In this document: positions 7,804-20,818 of the stretch, piece after piece
How positions within the stretch are numbered: the first letter of the stretch is position 1
Layout of the letters: each line of letters opens with the position of its first letter
Source: Sorangium aterium
Lineage (GTDB): Bacteria > Myxococcota_A > Polyangia > Polyangiales > Polyangiaceae
DNA length: 64,000 nt
Direction of reading: 5' to 3'
NCBI RefSeq assembly: GCF_028368935.1
Contig: NZ_JAQNDK010000006.1
Span: 277,001-341,000, forward strand
Made by a program: the position numbers and the translations under genes
The notes under the pieces: model-generated
The model's database searches: none
What the model was told of the DNA's origin: nothing
The model's input: only the letters and a program-made list of their open reading frames with translations

Positions 7804-9834
7804 ATGGTCGGGATGGGGAGGGAAATCTGCGGCGACCTGGGGATCGCCGAAGAGCGCGAGTGGCTCGTCACCAACGGCATCGGCGGCTATGGCTCCGGGA
7901 CGGTGGCCGGCTCGCTCACGCGCGGCTACCACGGGCTCCTCGTCGCTGCCCTCCGGCCGCCCGTCGATCGGCGGCTGATGCTGGTCAAGCTCGACGAGAC
8001 CGTCACGTACCGCGGCGCGGCCTGGGACCTCGCGACCAACCGCTGGGCGAGCGGCGCCGTCGCGCCGGGCGGCTTCGTCAACATCGAGCACTTCGCGCTC
8101 GACGGCTCGATCCCTTGCTGGCGCTACGCCTGCGCCGACGCGCTGCTCGAAAAGCGCATCTGGATGGAGCACGGCCAGAACACCACCTACATCGCTTACA
8201 CCGCGCTCCGGGCCCGCGAGCCGTTGCGCTTCACCGCGCGCGCCATCGCCAACAACCGCGTCTTCCACAACACCGGCACCGTCGCGTGGCCGGCCGGGGT
8301 CAGCGCCGCTTCGGGCGGCGTCCGCGTCGTCACGGCCGGCGACGCGCTGCCGCTGTTCCTCAAGCTGGAAGGCAGCGCGGCCACCCCCGCGACGGAGCTC
8401 TACCGCGGCTTCGCGCTCCCGGCCGAGACGGCGCGCGGCCTCCTCGATCGCGACGACCACATCCACGTCGCGACCTTCGAGACGACGCTCCTGCCCGGCG
8501 AGACGGTGGTGTTCCTCGCCGCCGCCGGAGACGGCACCACCGCTGTCGAGCCGGAGGCCCTCGCGCGCCGCCGCGCGCGCGATCGGGCCCTCCTCTCGGC
8601 GTGGAGCGGGGCGAGGCCGTCGGGCGCGGCCGCCGCCCCCGGCTGGGTCGCACAGCTCGTCCTCGCCGCCGACCAGTTCGTCGTGGACCGCGCGCAGAGC
8701 CCCGGCGGCAGCCCCGGTAAGAGCCCCGGCGGTAGCCCCGGTAAGAGCATCATCGCCGGGTATCCCTGGTTCGAGGACTGGGGCCGCGACACGATGATCA
8801 GCCTCCCCGGGCTCGCGCTCTCGACAGGACAGGCGAGCATCGCCGCGCCGATCCTCCGCACGTTCGCCGCCTTCGTGGATCAGGGGATGCTGCCCAACCG
8901 GTTCCCCGACGGTGCCACGGTCCCTGAATACAACACGATGGACGCCACCCTCTGGTACTTCCAGGCCATCCGCGCCTGTCACGAGGCGACCGGCGACGAC
9001 GGGCTCCTGCGCGATCTGTTCCCGGTGCTGCAGGACATCATCGACTGGCATATCAAGGGCACGCGTTACGGGATCCATGTCGACCCGGGCGATGGTCTGC
9101 TCCGCGGCGGGCAGGAAGGCGTCCAGCTCACCTGGATGGATGCCAAGGTCGGTGATCGCGTGATCACGCCGCGTATCGGCAAGCCGGTCGAGATCAACGC
9201 CCTCTGGTACAACGCGCTGCGGGCGATGGTCGCCTTCGCCGCCCGCCTCGGCGAGCCCGCCGAGCCGTATCAGGGGATGGCGGCGAGGGCCCTCGCGTCC
9301 TTCGATCGCTTCTGGAACGCCGCCGCGGACTACTGCTACGACGTCCTCGACGGGCCCTCCGGCGCCGAGGCGGCGCTCCGGCCGAACCAGCTCTTCGCCG
9401 TGTCGCTCCCCGAGAGCCCGCTCTCCCCCGAGCGACAGCGCGCCGTTGTCGACGCGTGCGCCCGGGCGCTCCTGACGTCGCACGGGCTGCGCTCGCTCGC
9501 CCCGTCGGAGCCGGCCTATCAGGGGGTCTGCGTCGGCGATCAGGAGCGCCGCGACGCTTCTTACCACCAGGGCACTGTATGGGCGTGGCTCATCGGCCCG
9601 TTCATCGAGGCGCACCTCCGCGTCTACCGCGATCCCGACGCAGCCCGCCGGCTGCTCGCGCCGATGGGTGATCACATCAACGCCGCCGGCCTCGGCTCGA
9701 TCAGCGAGATCTTCGATGGTGACGCCCCCTTCGTGCCGCGCGGCTGCATCGCCCAGGCGTGGAGCGTCGGCGAGGCGCTCCGCGCCTTCACGCTCCTCGA
9801 CCAGGCGGCGTCGCCCGTCCAGGCGCCCGCTTGA
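7804..9834 (+). CDS. Glycogen debranching enzyme (amylo-alpha-1,6-glucosidase, GDE family)
   Basis: A 676-residue enzyme that removes alpha-1,6 branches from glycogen or related glucans in the cytoplasm. The N-terminal domain contains WLVTNGIGGYGSGTVAGSLTRGYHGLLVAAL, the GDE_N signature. The (alpha/alpha)6 catalytic domain contains IIAGYPWFEDWGRDTMISLPGL, then NRFPDGATVPEYNTMDATLW, the glycan-binding LTWMDAKVGD and PNQLFAVSLPESPL. Length and motif order match bacterial GH133-type proteins. The ATG follows GGAGGAGGAGCGC. A short Ser/Pro/Gly repeat (8698-8745) is inserted between the two domains. No other glycogen genes are adjacent. Confidence 0.93.
   Translation: MVGMGREICGDLGIAEEREWLVTNGIGGYGSGTVAGSLTRGYHGLLVAALRPPVDRRLMLVKLDETVTYRGAAWDLATNRWASGAVAPGGFVNIEHFALDGSIPCWRYACADALLEKRIWMEHGQNTTYIAYTALRAREPLRFTARAIANNRVFHNTGTVAWPAGVSAASGGVRVVTAGDALPLFLKLEGSAATPATELYRGFALPAETARGLLDRDDHIHVATFETTLLPGETVVFLAAAGDGTTAVEPEALARRRARDRALLSAWSGARPSGAAAAPGWVAQLVLAADQFVVDRAQSPGGSPGKSPGGSPGKSIIAGYPWFEDWGRDTMISLPGLALSTGQASIAAPILRTFAAFVDQGMLPNRFPDGATVPEYNTMDATLWYFQAIRACHEATGDDGLLRDLFPVLQDIIDWHIKGTRYGIHVDPGDGLLRGGQEGVQLTWMDAKVGDRVITPRIGKPVEINALWYNALRAMVAFAARLGEPAEPYQGMAARALASFDRFWNAAADYCYDVLDGPSGAEAALRPNQLFAVSLPESPLSPERQRAVVDACARALLTSHGLRSLAPSEPAYQGVCVGDQERRDASYHQGTVWAWLIGPFIEAHLRVYRDPDAARRLLAPMGDHINAAGLGSISEIFDGDAPFVPRGCIAQAWSVGEALRAFTLLDQAASPVQAPA
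8698..8745. repeat. Tandem 24-bp repeat (two copies, each built of two 12-bp halves)
   Basis: Two 24-bp units differ by one base and encode SPGGSPGK twice. They form a flexible linker between the N-terminal and catalytic domains of the debranching enzyme. The length keeps the frame. Confidence 0.85.
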
Positions 9835-9877
9835 CGCGACGACGCCGGCGCGGAGCTCGACGCCGGTGAGATCCAGA

Positions 9878-10753
9878 TCAGCCGCCCTTGCACACGTCGG
9901 CGCAGGTGCCCGTCGCATCAGCACACGCGAAGGACGCGCAGTCCGAATCGGCGGAGCAGGGCGCGCCGGCGGCGCCGAGCGGCGTGCACGTGGCGCCATC
10001 GCACGCCGCGCCGGCCGCGCAGTCTTCGTCCGACGCGCATGCACCACCCGCCTGCTCGCGCGCCTGGCACGTCCCGTCCTCGCCGCAGCGAAGCTCGTCC
10101 TGGCAGTCGAGGCTTCCCTTGCACGATTCGCCCATGGCGAGCCGTGGCGCGCACGTCCCCGCGTCGGGCGCCGAGGGCTGGTCGCACCGGAGCCCGTCGT
10201 CGCAGTCGAACCTCGACGAGCATGGCTCTCCGGCCACCGCCCTCGCTCTGCACGCCGACGTCGACTGCCCGCTCGCGTCGACGGTGTGCAAGCAGCGGTC
10301 CCGGGCGCAGTCCCAGTTGTTGCCGCACGTCCCGCCCTCGGGCACGGAGCCGTCCCACGCACCGGGGCAGGACGGCGTGAACTTGGCGTTCACCCCCAAG
10401 AGCACGCTCACGATTTGAATTTCGGCGCAGGGGGCCGCGTCCACCTCGGCGAGGCACGCCTCCGCCTTCTCCGGGACGAAGGTGCCCTTCACCTCGCCTC
10501 CGTCGCTGACGGCAACGAGGATCGCCTCGAGCTCCGAGGCGCACGCGTCGGCGGAGCTCGCGTCCAGGTCGTGCGCAGCGCGGGTCGCCGCGTCGCAGCA
10601 CGCGAAGGTGCGTTCGCAGAGGGCCTTCGCATAGCTGGAGAGGAAATCGCTGCCTGCCCGCGCCTCGTCATCCCCGCATCCGGGCACGGCGGACATCGCG
10701 ACGGCGACGGCCGATAGGAGCGTCGCAAACAAGACAGGTCGCTGTGTGCGCAT
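9878..10753 (-). CDS. Cysteine-rich lipoprotein
   Basis: A 291-residue secreted protein starting at an ATG preceded by GAGGAGG. The signal peptide ends at a Cys in SAVPGC (about residue 26). A helical segment with paired cysteines (CERTFACCDAA) comes first. The C-terminal half is a run of short disulfide-rich repeats of the type C-(x)n-DC-(x)n-GLRC-(x)n-C, such as GEPCSSRFDCDDGLRCDQP, GESCKGSLDCQDELRCGEDGTC and GACASDEDCAAGAACDGATC. This pattern is common in myxobacterial lipoproteins and resembles Dickkopf/EGF-like cysteine modules. Role unknown; probably surface-exposed. Confidence 0.85.
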   Translation of the reverse strand: MRTQRPVLFATLLSAVAVAMSAVPGCGDDEARAGSDFLSSYAKALCERTFACCDAATRAAHDLDASSADACASELEAILVAVSDGGEVKGTFVPEKAEACLAEVDAAPCAEIQIVSVLLGVNAKFTPSCPGAWDGSVPEGGTCGNNWDCARDRCLHTVDASGQSTSACRARAVAGEPCSSRFDCDDGLRCDQPSAPDAGTCAPRLAMGESCKGSLDCQDELRCGEDGTCQAREQAGGACASDEDCAAGAACDGATCTPLGAAGAPCSADSDCASFACADATGTCADVCKGG

Positions 10754-10914
10754 GAGAACCTCCTCGGTTCGATCGTAGATGGATCGCCGGAGCCAAACCA
10801 CCGTGAGCACCAGGACGAGCTTCGGGATCTCCTCGCCGGTGGAGGTCGAGACGGCTGGCCGTTCCACGAGACCGAGCTGAGCCAGCGCCGGGCGAGCTGG
10901 GCTGTCGCGCCCCT

Positions 10915-12435
10915 TCAGTCGTCGTCCGCTCCTCCGTGCCGATCGCTTCCGCGCGCGGGCGAAAGCCGCCCATCTCGGAGCTCTTCCAGCACTTCCGCAA
11001 GGCTCGTCGCGACGTCGGCGAGCGCCGCGTTCACGCGGTCCGCGTGTGTCCTGAAGCTCAGGATGCACATCCGCAGCAGAAACCGCCCCCCGGCCACCAC
11101 CCCCGTGAGCAGCACCCGCTGCTTCGCGTTCACCCGCGCGAGGAGGCGCCGATTCAGCGCGTCGAGCGCCGGCCCGTCGTCGACGCCGGGCGGCCGCGCC
11201 CTGAACGCGAGGAGCGACAGCTCGGGCTCCGCCACGACCTCGATGTGCGCCATCTGCCGGAGCGCGTCGGCCGCGCCGCAGGCGAGCGTGAGCTTCTCGT
11301 CGAGCTCGGCCCGGAAGACGGAGGCCCCATGCATCTTGAGCGGCAGCCACACCCGCAGCCCGCGCGCGTCGCGCGACAGCTCGGGGCTGATCGCGCAGAA
11401 ATCCACGAGATCGTCCTCCGCCTGCATCGGCGGCATGTACGAGGCGGAGAGCGCGTGCGCGCGCCGCAGCGCCTCGCGATCGCGCACCGCGAGGCAGCCT
11501 GTCCCATACGGCAAGAAGAGGCTCTTGTGCGGGTCCAGCGTCACCGAGTCGGCGCGCTCGATCCCCCGCATCGCCGCGCGCCCTCGCTCGGTGAGCGCGA
11601 AGAAGCCGCCGTACGCCGCGTCGACGTGCAGCCAGAGGCGCTCGGTCTGGGCGAGGTCGGCGAGGGCGGGCAGTTCGTCGATCGCGCCGGTGCCCGTCGT
11701 GCCCGCGGAGGCGACGAGGAGGAAAGGGGAGAGGCCGCGCGCCCGGTCGCGCGCGACAGCCTCCGCCGCCGCGCCGAGCCGCATGCGAAAGCGCCCGTCC
11801 ACCGGGATCTCGCGCACGGCCTCCGGCGGAAAGCCGGCGAGGAGCGCGGCCTTCGTCACCGAGTGGTGCGCTTCCTCCGAGGCATAGAGGGTCCCTCGCA
11901 GGAAGTCCGGCGGGAGGCGCTCGCGGCGCGCGGTGATCACCGCGACGAGGTTCGCGAGCGAGCCGCCCGTCGTGAGGATCCCCCCCGAACCCTCGGGCAG
12001 GCCGAGCATGGCGCAGAACCAGGCGATCACGTTCGCCTCGATCTGCACGAGCAGGGGGGCGGCCTGGAAGACGCCCACATACCTGTTCACCGCGTCCGCG
12101 ATCAGATCGGCCACGGCCGCGTGAAAGAGCCCGCCGCCCGGGATGTACCCCATGTAACCGGGGGACGCCGTGTTCAGGCTCATCGGGATGAGCTTGCCGA
12201 AGAGCTTCCGGAGGAGCTTTTCATAAGGCACGCCGCGCTCCGGCAGCGGCTCGCGGAGCGAGCGCGCGACCCGCTTGCCTCCCCGCGTCGCGTGCATCGG
12301 CTGCTCCGGCAGGCTCTCGATGTGCTGGACGATGCGGTCCATCGCGAGCTCGACCATCTCGCGCATGGCGTCGCCCGGCAGCTCGAGCGGGTGGGGGCCT
12401 GACGGCGGGCGTTTCGGGCGGGCCAACGCGGGCAT
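10915..12435 (-). CDS. Group II pyridoxal-phosphate-dependent decarboxylase
   Basis: A 506-residue PLP enzyme of the aromatic-L-amino-acid/glutamate decarboxylase family. Visible family marks: SPGYMGYIPGGGLFHAAVADLI near residue 90, GILTTGGSLANLVAV (phosphate and substrate loop), the conserved His in ASEEAHHSVTKAALLAG, the Asp in LWLHVDAAYGGF, and the PLP-binding Lys in DSVTLDPHKSLFLPYG at about residue 310. The PLP lysine, ring-stacking His and Asp are all present. Substrate preference (tyrosine, DOPA, tryptophan, glutamate or other) cannot be assigned. It stands alone, oriented like the smpB gene upstream. Confidence 0.9.
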   Translation of the reverse strand: MPALARPKRPPSGPHPLELPGDAMREMVELAMDRIVQHIESLPEQPMHATRGGKRVARSLREPLPERGVPYEKLLRKLFGKLIPMSLNTASPGYMGYIPGGGLFHAAVADLIADAVNRYVGVFQAAPLLVQIEANVIAWFCAMLGLPEGSGGILTTGGSLANLVAVITARRERLPPDFLRGTLYASEEAHHSVTKAALLAGFPPEAVREIPVDGRFRMRLGAAAEAVARDRARGLSPFLLVASAGTTGTGAIDELPALADLAQTERLWLHVDAAYGGFFALTERGRAAMRGIERADSVTLDPHKSLFLPYGTGCLAVRDREALRRAHALSASYMPPMQAEDDLVDFCAISPELSRDARGLRVWLPLKMHGASVFRAELDEKLTLACGAADALRQMAHIEVVAEPELSLLAFRARPPGVDDGPALDALNRRLLARVNAKQRVLLTGVVAGGRFLLRMCILSFRTHADRVNAALADVATSLAEVLEELRDGRLSPARGSDRHGGADDD

Positions 12436-12598
12436 CCTACTTCACCGCGCGCTCCACGGCGCGCGGCGTTCCGGGCGAAGGCGTCGCGAGGACGTCGCGA
12501 AGACGTTTAGAGACGTCCAGCGAGACGAGCCGCCTCGTCACGGGGACGCCGGCCTGCGATCGACGCCGAGCCGGGTCCTCCGCGAGCTCGCCGGAGCG

Positions 12599-13087
12599 TC
12601 ACGCGCGTCCGTACCCTCGCTGTCCGTGCACCACCACGGCGCGCATCTCGCGCTCGGCGTCTTGCTCCTTGATGGTCTCGCGCTTGTCGTGGCTCTTCTT
12701 CCCCCGCGCCAGCGCGATCTCGACCTTGGCAAGACCGCTCTTGAAGTAGAGCCGGGTGGCGACGGCGGTCATGCCCTCGCGGGCGATCGAGAGATCGATG
12801 CGCTCGATCTCGCGCCGGTGGAGGAGGAGCTTGCGCGCGCCCTTCGGCACGTGGCCGAAGGCGGCGCTTGCCATCGCGGCGATGCTCACGCCGTGCAGGA
12901 ACACCTCGCCCCGGAGGACCGTGCAGAACGAGTCGGTCAAGTCGGCCTTGCCGGCGCGAAGCATCTTCACCTCGCTCCCCTTGAGGACGATCCCCGCCTC
13001 GAACCGGTCGCCGAGGTCGTAATTGAAGCCCGCGCGCTTGTTGCGCGCGATGAGCGTCTCGCCCGGCCTGGCCTTCTCCTTCGGCAT
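12599..13087 (-). CDS. smpB: SsrA-binding protein SmpB
   Basis: A 162-residue RNA-binding protein that carries tmRNA to stalled ribosomes during trans-translation. Diagnostic segments are IARNKRAGFNYDLGDRFEAGI, VLKGSEVKMLRAGKADLTDSF and VATRLYFKSGLAKVEIALARGKK, with the basic C-terminal tail KKSHDKRETIKEQDAEREMR. The tail normally becomes helical in the ribosomal mRNA channel. Length matches the family. Its start lies 9 bases after the stop of the giant kinase gene on the same strand, so they may be co-transcribed. No tmRNA gene was recognised next to it. Confidence 0.96.
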   Translation of the reverse strand: MPKEKARPGETLIARNKRAGFNYDLGDRFEAGIVLKGSEVKMLRAGKADLTDSFCTVLRGEVFLHGVSIAAMASAAFGHVPKGARKLLLHRREIERIDLSIAREGMTAVATRLYFKSGLAKVEIALARGKKSHDKRETIKEQDAEREMRAVVVHGQRGYGRA

Positions 13088-13096
13088 CAGGGGATC

Positions 13097-17095
<3,999 letters not shown>

Positions 17096-17214
17096 AGGAC
17101 CTCTCGGGCGGCGGCGTCCGGTGCGGCGAGGGCGAGGGGCTGAGTACGAGAAGCTGAGATCCGGAGCGCCCCCGGCGGCGCTCCGCGCGCCCCGCATGCT
17201 ACGCTGTATGTCTT

Positions 17215-18678
17215 GTGAAGTGCGACGCGACCGACCCTGTGCCGCTCACCACGGTCGTGGCGCGGGGATGCTCCTCCGGGGACCGGCGCGTGCTCTCGCC
17301 CGGGGATCGCGTCGGCGACTACGTCGTCGCATCGCTGCTCGGCCACGGCGGCGCGGGCGCCGTGTACCGCGTGGTCCCCGCGGAGGGGGGCGGCGCCGCG
17401 CGCGCGCTCAAGGTGCTCCACGCCGATCTCGTCTCGAGCCACGAGGCGGCGCTCCGCTTCGCGCGCGAGGTGCGCGCGATCGGCCGCATCCGGCACCCCA
17501 ACGTCATCGCCGTCCACGACGTCGGCGAGCTTCCGGACGGGAACCCGTACTTCGCGATGGAGCTGCTCGACGGCGTGGATCTCCGGGCGCACCTCGCGGC
17601 GGCCGGGCGCCTGTCGCTCGACGAGACGCTCTCGATCCTCGATCCGCTCGCGTCAGCGCTCTCGGCCGCGCACGCTCAGGCGATCGTGCACCGCGACATC
17701 AAGCCCTCGAACGTCTTCCTGGCGGACGAAGGCGGCGCGCGGCGCGTCGTGCTCCTCGACTTCGGCGTGGCCAAGCTGCTCGACGACTCGGGGCCGGCGA
17801 TCACCGGCTCGCGGCAGATGGTCGGCACGCCGGCGTTCATGGCGCCCGAGCAGATCCGCGGCCTGCCGACGGATCAGCGCACCGACGTCTACGCGCTCGG
17901 CGCGCTCCTCTATGCCCTGCTCACCGGCGAGCCGCCCTTCCCGGCGACGTCGGCGCTGCTCCCGCAGCTGCACCTCCACGCCCGCCCGCCGCGCCCGAGC
18001 GCGCGCGCGCCGGTCGAGCCTGCGATCGACGAGGTGGTGCTGCGGGCGCTCAGCAAGGACCCGGGGCGCCGCCAGCAGGGCGCGGCGGCGCTGCTCGCCG
18101 AGCTCCGGGAGGCGGCGGGCCGCGCTGGCCTCCCGTCCGGCGCCGAGCGGCTCGCGGTCGCCCTCCACGTCGAGGCGCGCGCCGACGCGGCGGCGCTGGA
18201 GGACGCGGAGCCGGGCCTGCTCGACGACCTGGAGGCGATCCTGCCCGCCGCGCAGGCGTGGCTCGCCGAGCGCGGCTTCCGCGCCGCGGTCGAGGCCGGC
18301 CACGCCGCGCTCTACGTCGTCGATCCGGGCGGGTTCCCCGGCGGCGAGCGCGCCGCGCGGCGGTCGGCGATCGACGCGGCGCGCGCGCTCCTCGGCGCGC
18401 TCGAGGCGCGTCCCGCGCGCGATCCGCGGGTGCACGTCGCGCTGTGCCTCCACGCCGCCCCGGCGCGCTTCGACGGCGGCGCGCCGGCAGGGGGCCCGCT
18501 GCTCGACGTCGCGGCGTGGCTCCCGGAGGGCCTGCCCGCCGGCCTCTTCGCGACGGCGGCGCTGCTCGACCTCGCGACGGCGGCGCTGCTCGACGGGCTC
18601 GGGATCGAGGCGGCGCCGGCCGGGGCCGTGGCGCGGCTCTACGCGCGCGCCCTCCCGGCGATCACCAGATCCCGGTGA
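17215..18678 (+). CDS. Ser/Thr protein kinase with C-terminal cyclase-like domain
   Basis: A 487-residue soluble kinase. GTG at 17215 is used because no better start precedes the domain. Catalytic marks are LLGHGGAGAVYRVV, ALKVLHAD, IVHRDIKPSNVFL, LLDFGVAK and GTPAFMAPEQIRG; all key residues are present. After about residue 300 comes a 180-residue tail (ILPAAQAWLAERGFRAAVEAG, ALYVVDPGGFPGGERAARR, HVALCLHAAPARF). It resembles the degenerate cyclase-like domain of the neighbouring giant kinase and lacks obvious catalytic acids. No transmembrane segment is visible. The last 17 bases overlap the convergent gene at 18662. Confidence 0.9.
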   Translation: MKCDATDPVPLTTVVARGCSSGDRRVLSPGDRVGDYVVASLLGHGGAGAVYRVVPAEGGGAARALKVLHADLVSSHEAALRFAREVRAIGRIRHPNVIAVHDVGELPDGNPYFAMELLDGVDLRAHLAAAGRLSLDETLSILDPLASALSAAHAQAIVHRDIKPSNVFLADEGGARRVVLLDFGVAKLLDDSGPAITGSRQMVGTPAFMAPEQIRGLPTDQRTDVYALGALLYALLTGEPPFPATSALLPQLHLHARPPRPSARAPVEPAIDEVVLRALSKDPGRRQQGAAALLAELREAAGRAGLPSGAERLAVALHVEARADAAALEDAEPGLLDDLEAILPAAQAWLAERGFRAAVEAGHAALYVVDPGGFPGGERAARRSAIDAARALLGALEARPARDPRVHVALCLHAAPARFDGGAPAGGPLLDVAAWLPEGLPAGLFATAALLDLATAALLDGLGIEAAPAGAVARLYARALPAITRSR

Positions 18679-19476
18679 TGGGGACGTCGCCGGGGAGGCC
18701 GAACTGGAGGGCGCGGTCTGCGCCGTCCCAGCCGTTGCCGTTCATGTCGAGGAGCCATGTCCCGGTCGGCGGCCGCCAGACGCCGACGAGGCTCCGGGGG
18801 GTGCCGCTCCAGCGCCCCACGACGGGGATATCGCCCGCTTGGCCGAGCAGGATGGGCAGCTCGCCGTCGTACCCATTGCCGTTGAGATCGAGGTGGAATT
18901 CCCCGTTCCGGAAGACGCCGACGCGCGTCTGGCCGGTACCGGTCCAGTCTCCGACGAGGGGCACATCGCCGCGCAGGCCGAACTGGAGCACGCGGTAAGA
19001 GCCGTCCAGCCCGTCGCTGCTCATGTCGAGGAACCAGTACATCATGCCATCGGGCAGCACGCGGACGACGCCGGGGCGCGTCTTGCCGCTGCCGTCCCAG
19101 CTCCCGACGACCGGGGTGTCCCCCGGACTGCCCCAGTGGAGGACGCGATCGGACGTGTCGTAGCCGTCGCCGTCGAGATCGAAGTACCAGACGCCGGCCC
19201 GGAAGACGCCGACGCGCGTCTGGCCTTCGCCGGTCCAGTCGCCGACCACGGGCACGTCGCCGGGGAGCCCGAACTGGATCTGCCGATCGACGCGGGGCGA
19301 CCAGCCCTCGCCGTCGAGATCGAGGAACCACATCCCGTCGGCGTCGCGGAACACGCCGGGCTTCGAGTGACCGTCTCCGGTCCAGTCGCCCACGACAGGC
19401 GTGTTGCCGGCGACGGAGAAGCTGATCCCGGCGTCGCCGTCCCACCCGTTGCGGTTGCGATCGAGCACGAAGGTGC
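18662..19476. repeat. Segmental duplication, copy 1 (815 bp)
   Basis: Aligns without any gap to 20004-20818 at a constant offset of 1,342 bases. By eye only about a dozen substitutions occur. The match starts at the stop codon and ends abruptly at GAAGGTGC, inside the first propeller repeat. Confidence 0.95.
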
Positions 19477-19717
19477 TCAGCCCACGGAAGACCCCGACGC
19501 CGGTCCGAACGCGCGAGATGGGCGGCAAGATCGGGCTGTCGCTGCCGTCATCGCTCTCGCCATCGAGCGCGCCGTCCGCCTCGCCGAGGGAGTCCTCGAG
19601 CGCGTCGGCGCCGTCGAGCGGCGCTTCCCCGCAGCCCGCCGCGGCGGTGACAGCGGCGATCAGAAGAAGCAGCGTAGTGGACTTTGTCGACATCGAATTC
19701 ATAGATTTCATCCTCAT
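18662..19717 (-). CDS. Lipoprotein of FG-GAP-like Asp/Gly/Trp repeats (copy 1, short N-terminus)
   Basis: A 351-residue predicted secreted lipoprotein with lipobox AAAGC at about residue 29. An Asp/Glu-rich spacer follows. The body consists of six or so repeats of roughly 45 residues with the pattern GDxPVVGDWTGxGxTRVGVFRxGxWxxDLDGDG. These acidic loops resemble calcium-binding FG-GAP/VCBS propeller blades. The 815-bp 3' part is almost identical to the gene at 20004-21737, whereas the N-terminus is different. Its 3' end overlaps the convergent kinase gene. Function unknown; probably a surface propeller. Confidence 0.85.
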   Translation of the reverse strand: MRMKSMNSMSTKSTTLLLLIAAVTAAAGCGEAPLDGADALEDSLGEADGALDGESDDGSDSPILPPISRVRTGVGVFRGLSTFVLDRNRNGWDGDAGISFSVAGNTPVVGDWTGDGHSKPGVFRDADGMWFLDLDGEGWSPRVDRQIQFGLPGDVPVVGDWTGEGQTRVGVFRAGVWYFDLDGDGYDTSDRVLHWGSPGDTPVVGSWDGSGKTRPGVVRVLPDGMMYWFLDMSSDGLDGSYRVLQFGLRGDVPLVGDWTGTGQTRVGVFRNGEFHLDLNGNGYDGELPILLGQAGDIPVVGRWSGTPRSLVGVWRPPTGTWLLDMNGNGWDGADRALQFGLPGDVPITGIW

Positions 19718-20003
19718 CTTCTAGGATCCATCGGTCATGGCGCGGATCGCCGGCATGACGACACACGCCTATCTGCGAACAGCGATCGCCCCGCGTCAGC
19801 GCGGCCCGAGATCAGCTGTCCCGAATCGGTTGTTCTAAAGCGTCTACCTCTCCGCCCAGGCACCCTGCGTCACAGAGCGGCGGTCACCCGCACAGGAGAC
19901 GGGTCCAGAACGGCGTTTTCGGCGCGCAGGCGCACTCCGGTGCGCCGAGCACCGAAAACGTCGAGATGGGCCCGTATCCGAAGCGGGTGCCCGCCGCTCT
20001 CGC
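19718..20003. other. Intergenic region between the duplicated lipoprotein genes
   Basis: Contains the promoter side of the gene ending at 18662 and the 3' flank of the gene at 20004. Besides the inverted repeat at 19914-19960 nothing recognisable is seen. Confidence 0.5.
19914..19960 (-). terminator. Nested inverted repeat downstream of copy 2 lipoprotein
   Basis: Outer arms CGTTTTCGG (19914-19922) and CCGAAAACG (19952-19960) are perfectly complementary. Inside them GGCGCA (19929-19934) pairs with TGCGCC (19941-19946). It lies 43 bases after the stop at 20004 on the minus strand. No U-run follows, so it may be a Rho-assisted terminator or a mRNA-stabilising hairpin. Confidence 0.5.
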
Positions 20004-20818
20004 TCACCAGGAGCCGGTGAGGGGGACGTCGCCGGGGAGGCCGAACTGGACGGCGCGGTCTGCGCCGTCCCAGCCGTTGCCGTTCATGTCGAGGAGCCAT
20101 GTCCCGGTCGGCGGCCGCCATGCGCCGACGAGGCTCCGGGCGGTGCCGCTCCAGCGCCCCACGACGGGGATATCGCCCGCTTGGCCGAGCAGGATGGGCA
20201 GCTCGCCGTCGTACCCATTGCCGTTGAAATCGAGGTGGAACTCCCCGTTCCGGAAGACGCCGACGCGCGTCTGGCCGGTACCGGTCCAGTCTCCGACGAG
20301 GGGCACATCGCCGCGCAGGCCGAACTGGAGCACGCGGTAAGAGCCGTCCAGCCCGTCGCTGCTCATGTCGAGGAACCAGTACATCATGCCATCGGGCAGC
20401 ACGCGGACGACGCCGGGGCGCGTCTTGCCGCTGCCGTCCCAGCTCCCGACGACCGGGGTGTCCCCCGGACTGCCCCAGTGGAGGACGCGATCGGACGTGT
20501 CGTAGCCGTCGCCGTCGAGATCGAAGTACCAGACGCCGGCCCGGAAGACGCCGACGCGCGTCTGGCCTTCGCCGGTCCAGTCGCCGACCACGGGCACGTC
20601 GCCGGGGAGCCCGAACTGGATCTGCCGATCGACGCGGGGCGACCAGCCCTCGCCGTCGAGATCGAGGAACCACATCCCGTCGGCGTCGCGGAACACGCCG
20701 GGCTTCGAGTGACCGTCTCCGGTCCAGTCGCCCACGACAGGCGTGTTGCCGGTGACGGAGAAGCTGATCCCGGCGTCGCCGTCCCACCCGTTGCGGTTGC
20801 GATCGAGCACGAAGGTGC
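20004..20818. repeat. Segmental duplication, copy 2 (815 bp)
   Basis: Partner of 18662-19476, ungapped. Differences include A/T in SVAGN versus SVTGN, L/F in HLDLNG versus HLDFNG, and the last residues ITGIW versus LTGSW. Confidence 0.95.

Noticed and set aside
12436-12598. Possible tmRNA gene next to smpB
   Set aside because: No tRNA-like acceptor or tag-peptide frame could be seen in the short gap.
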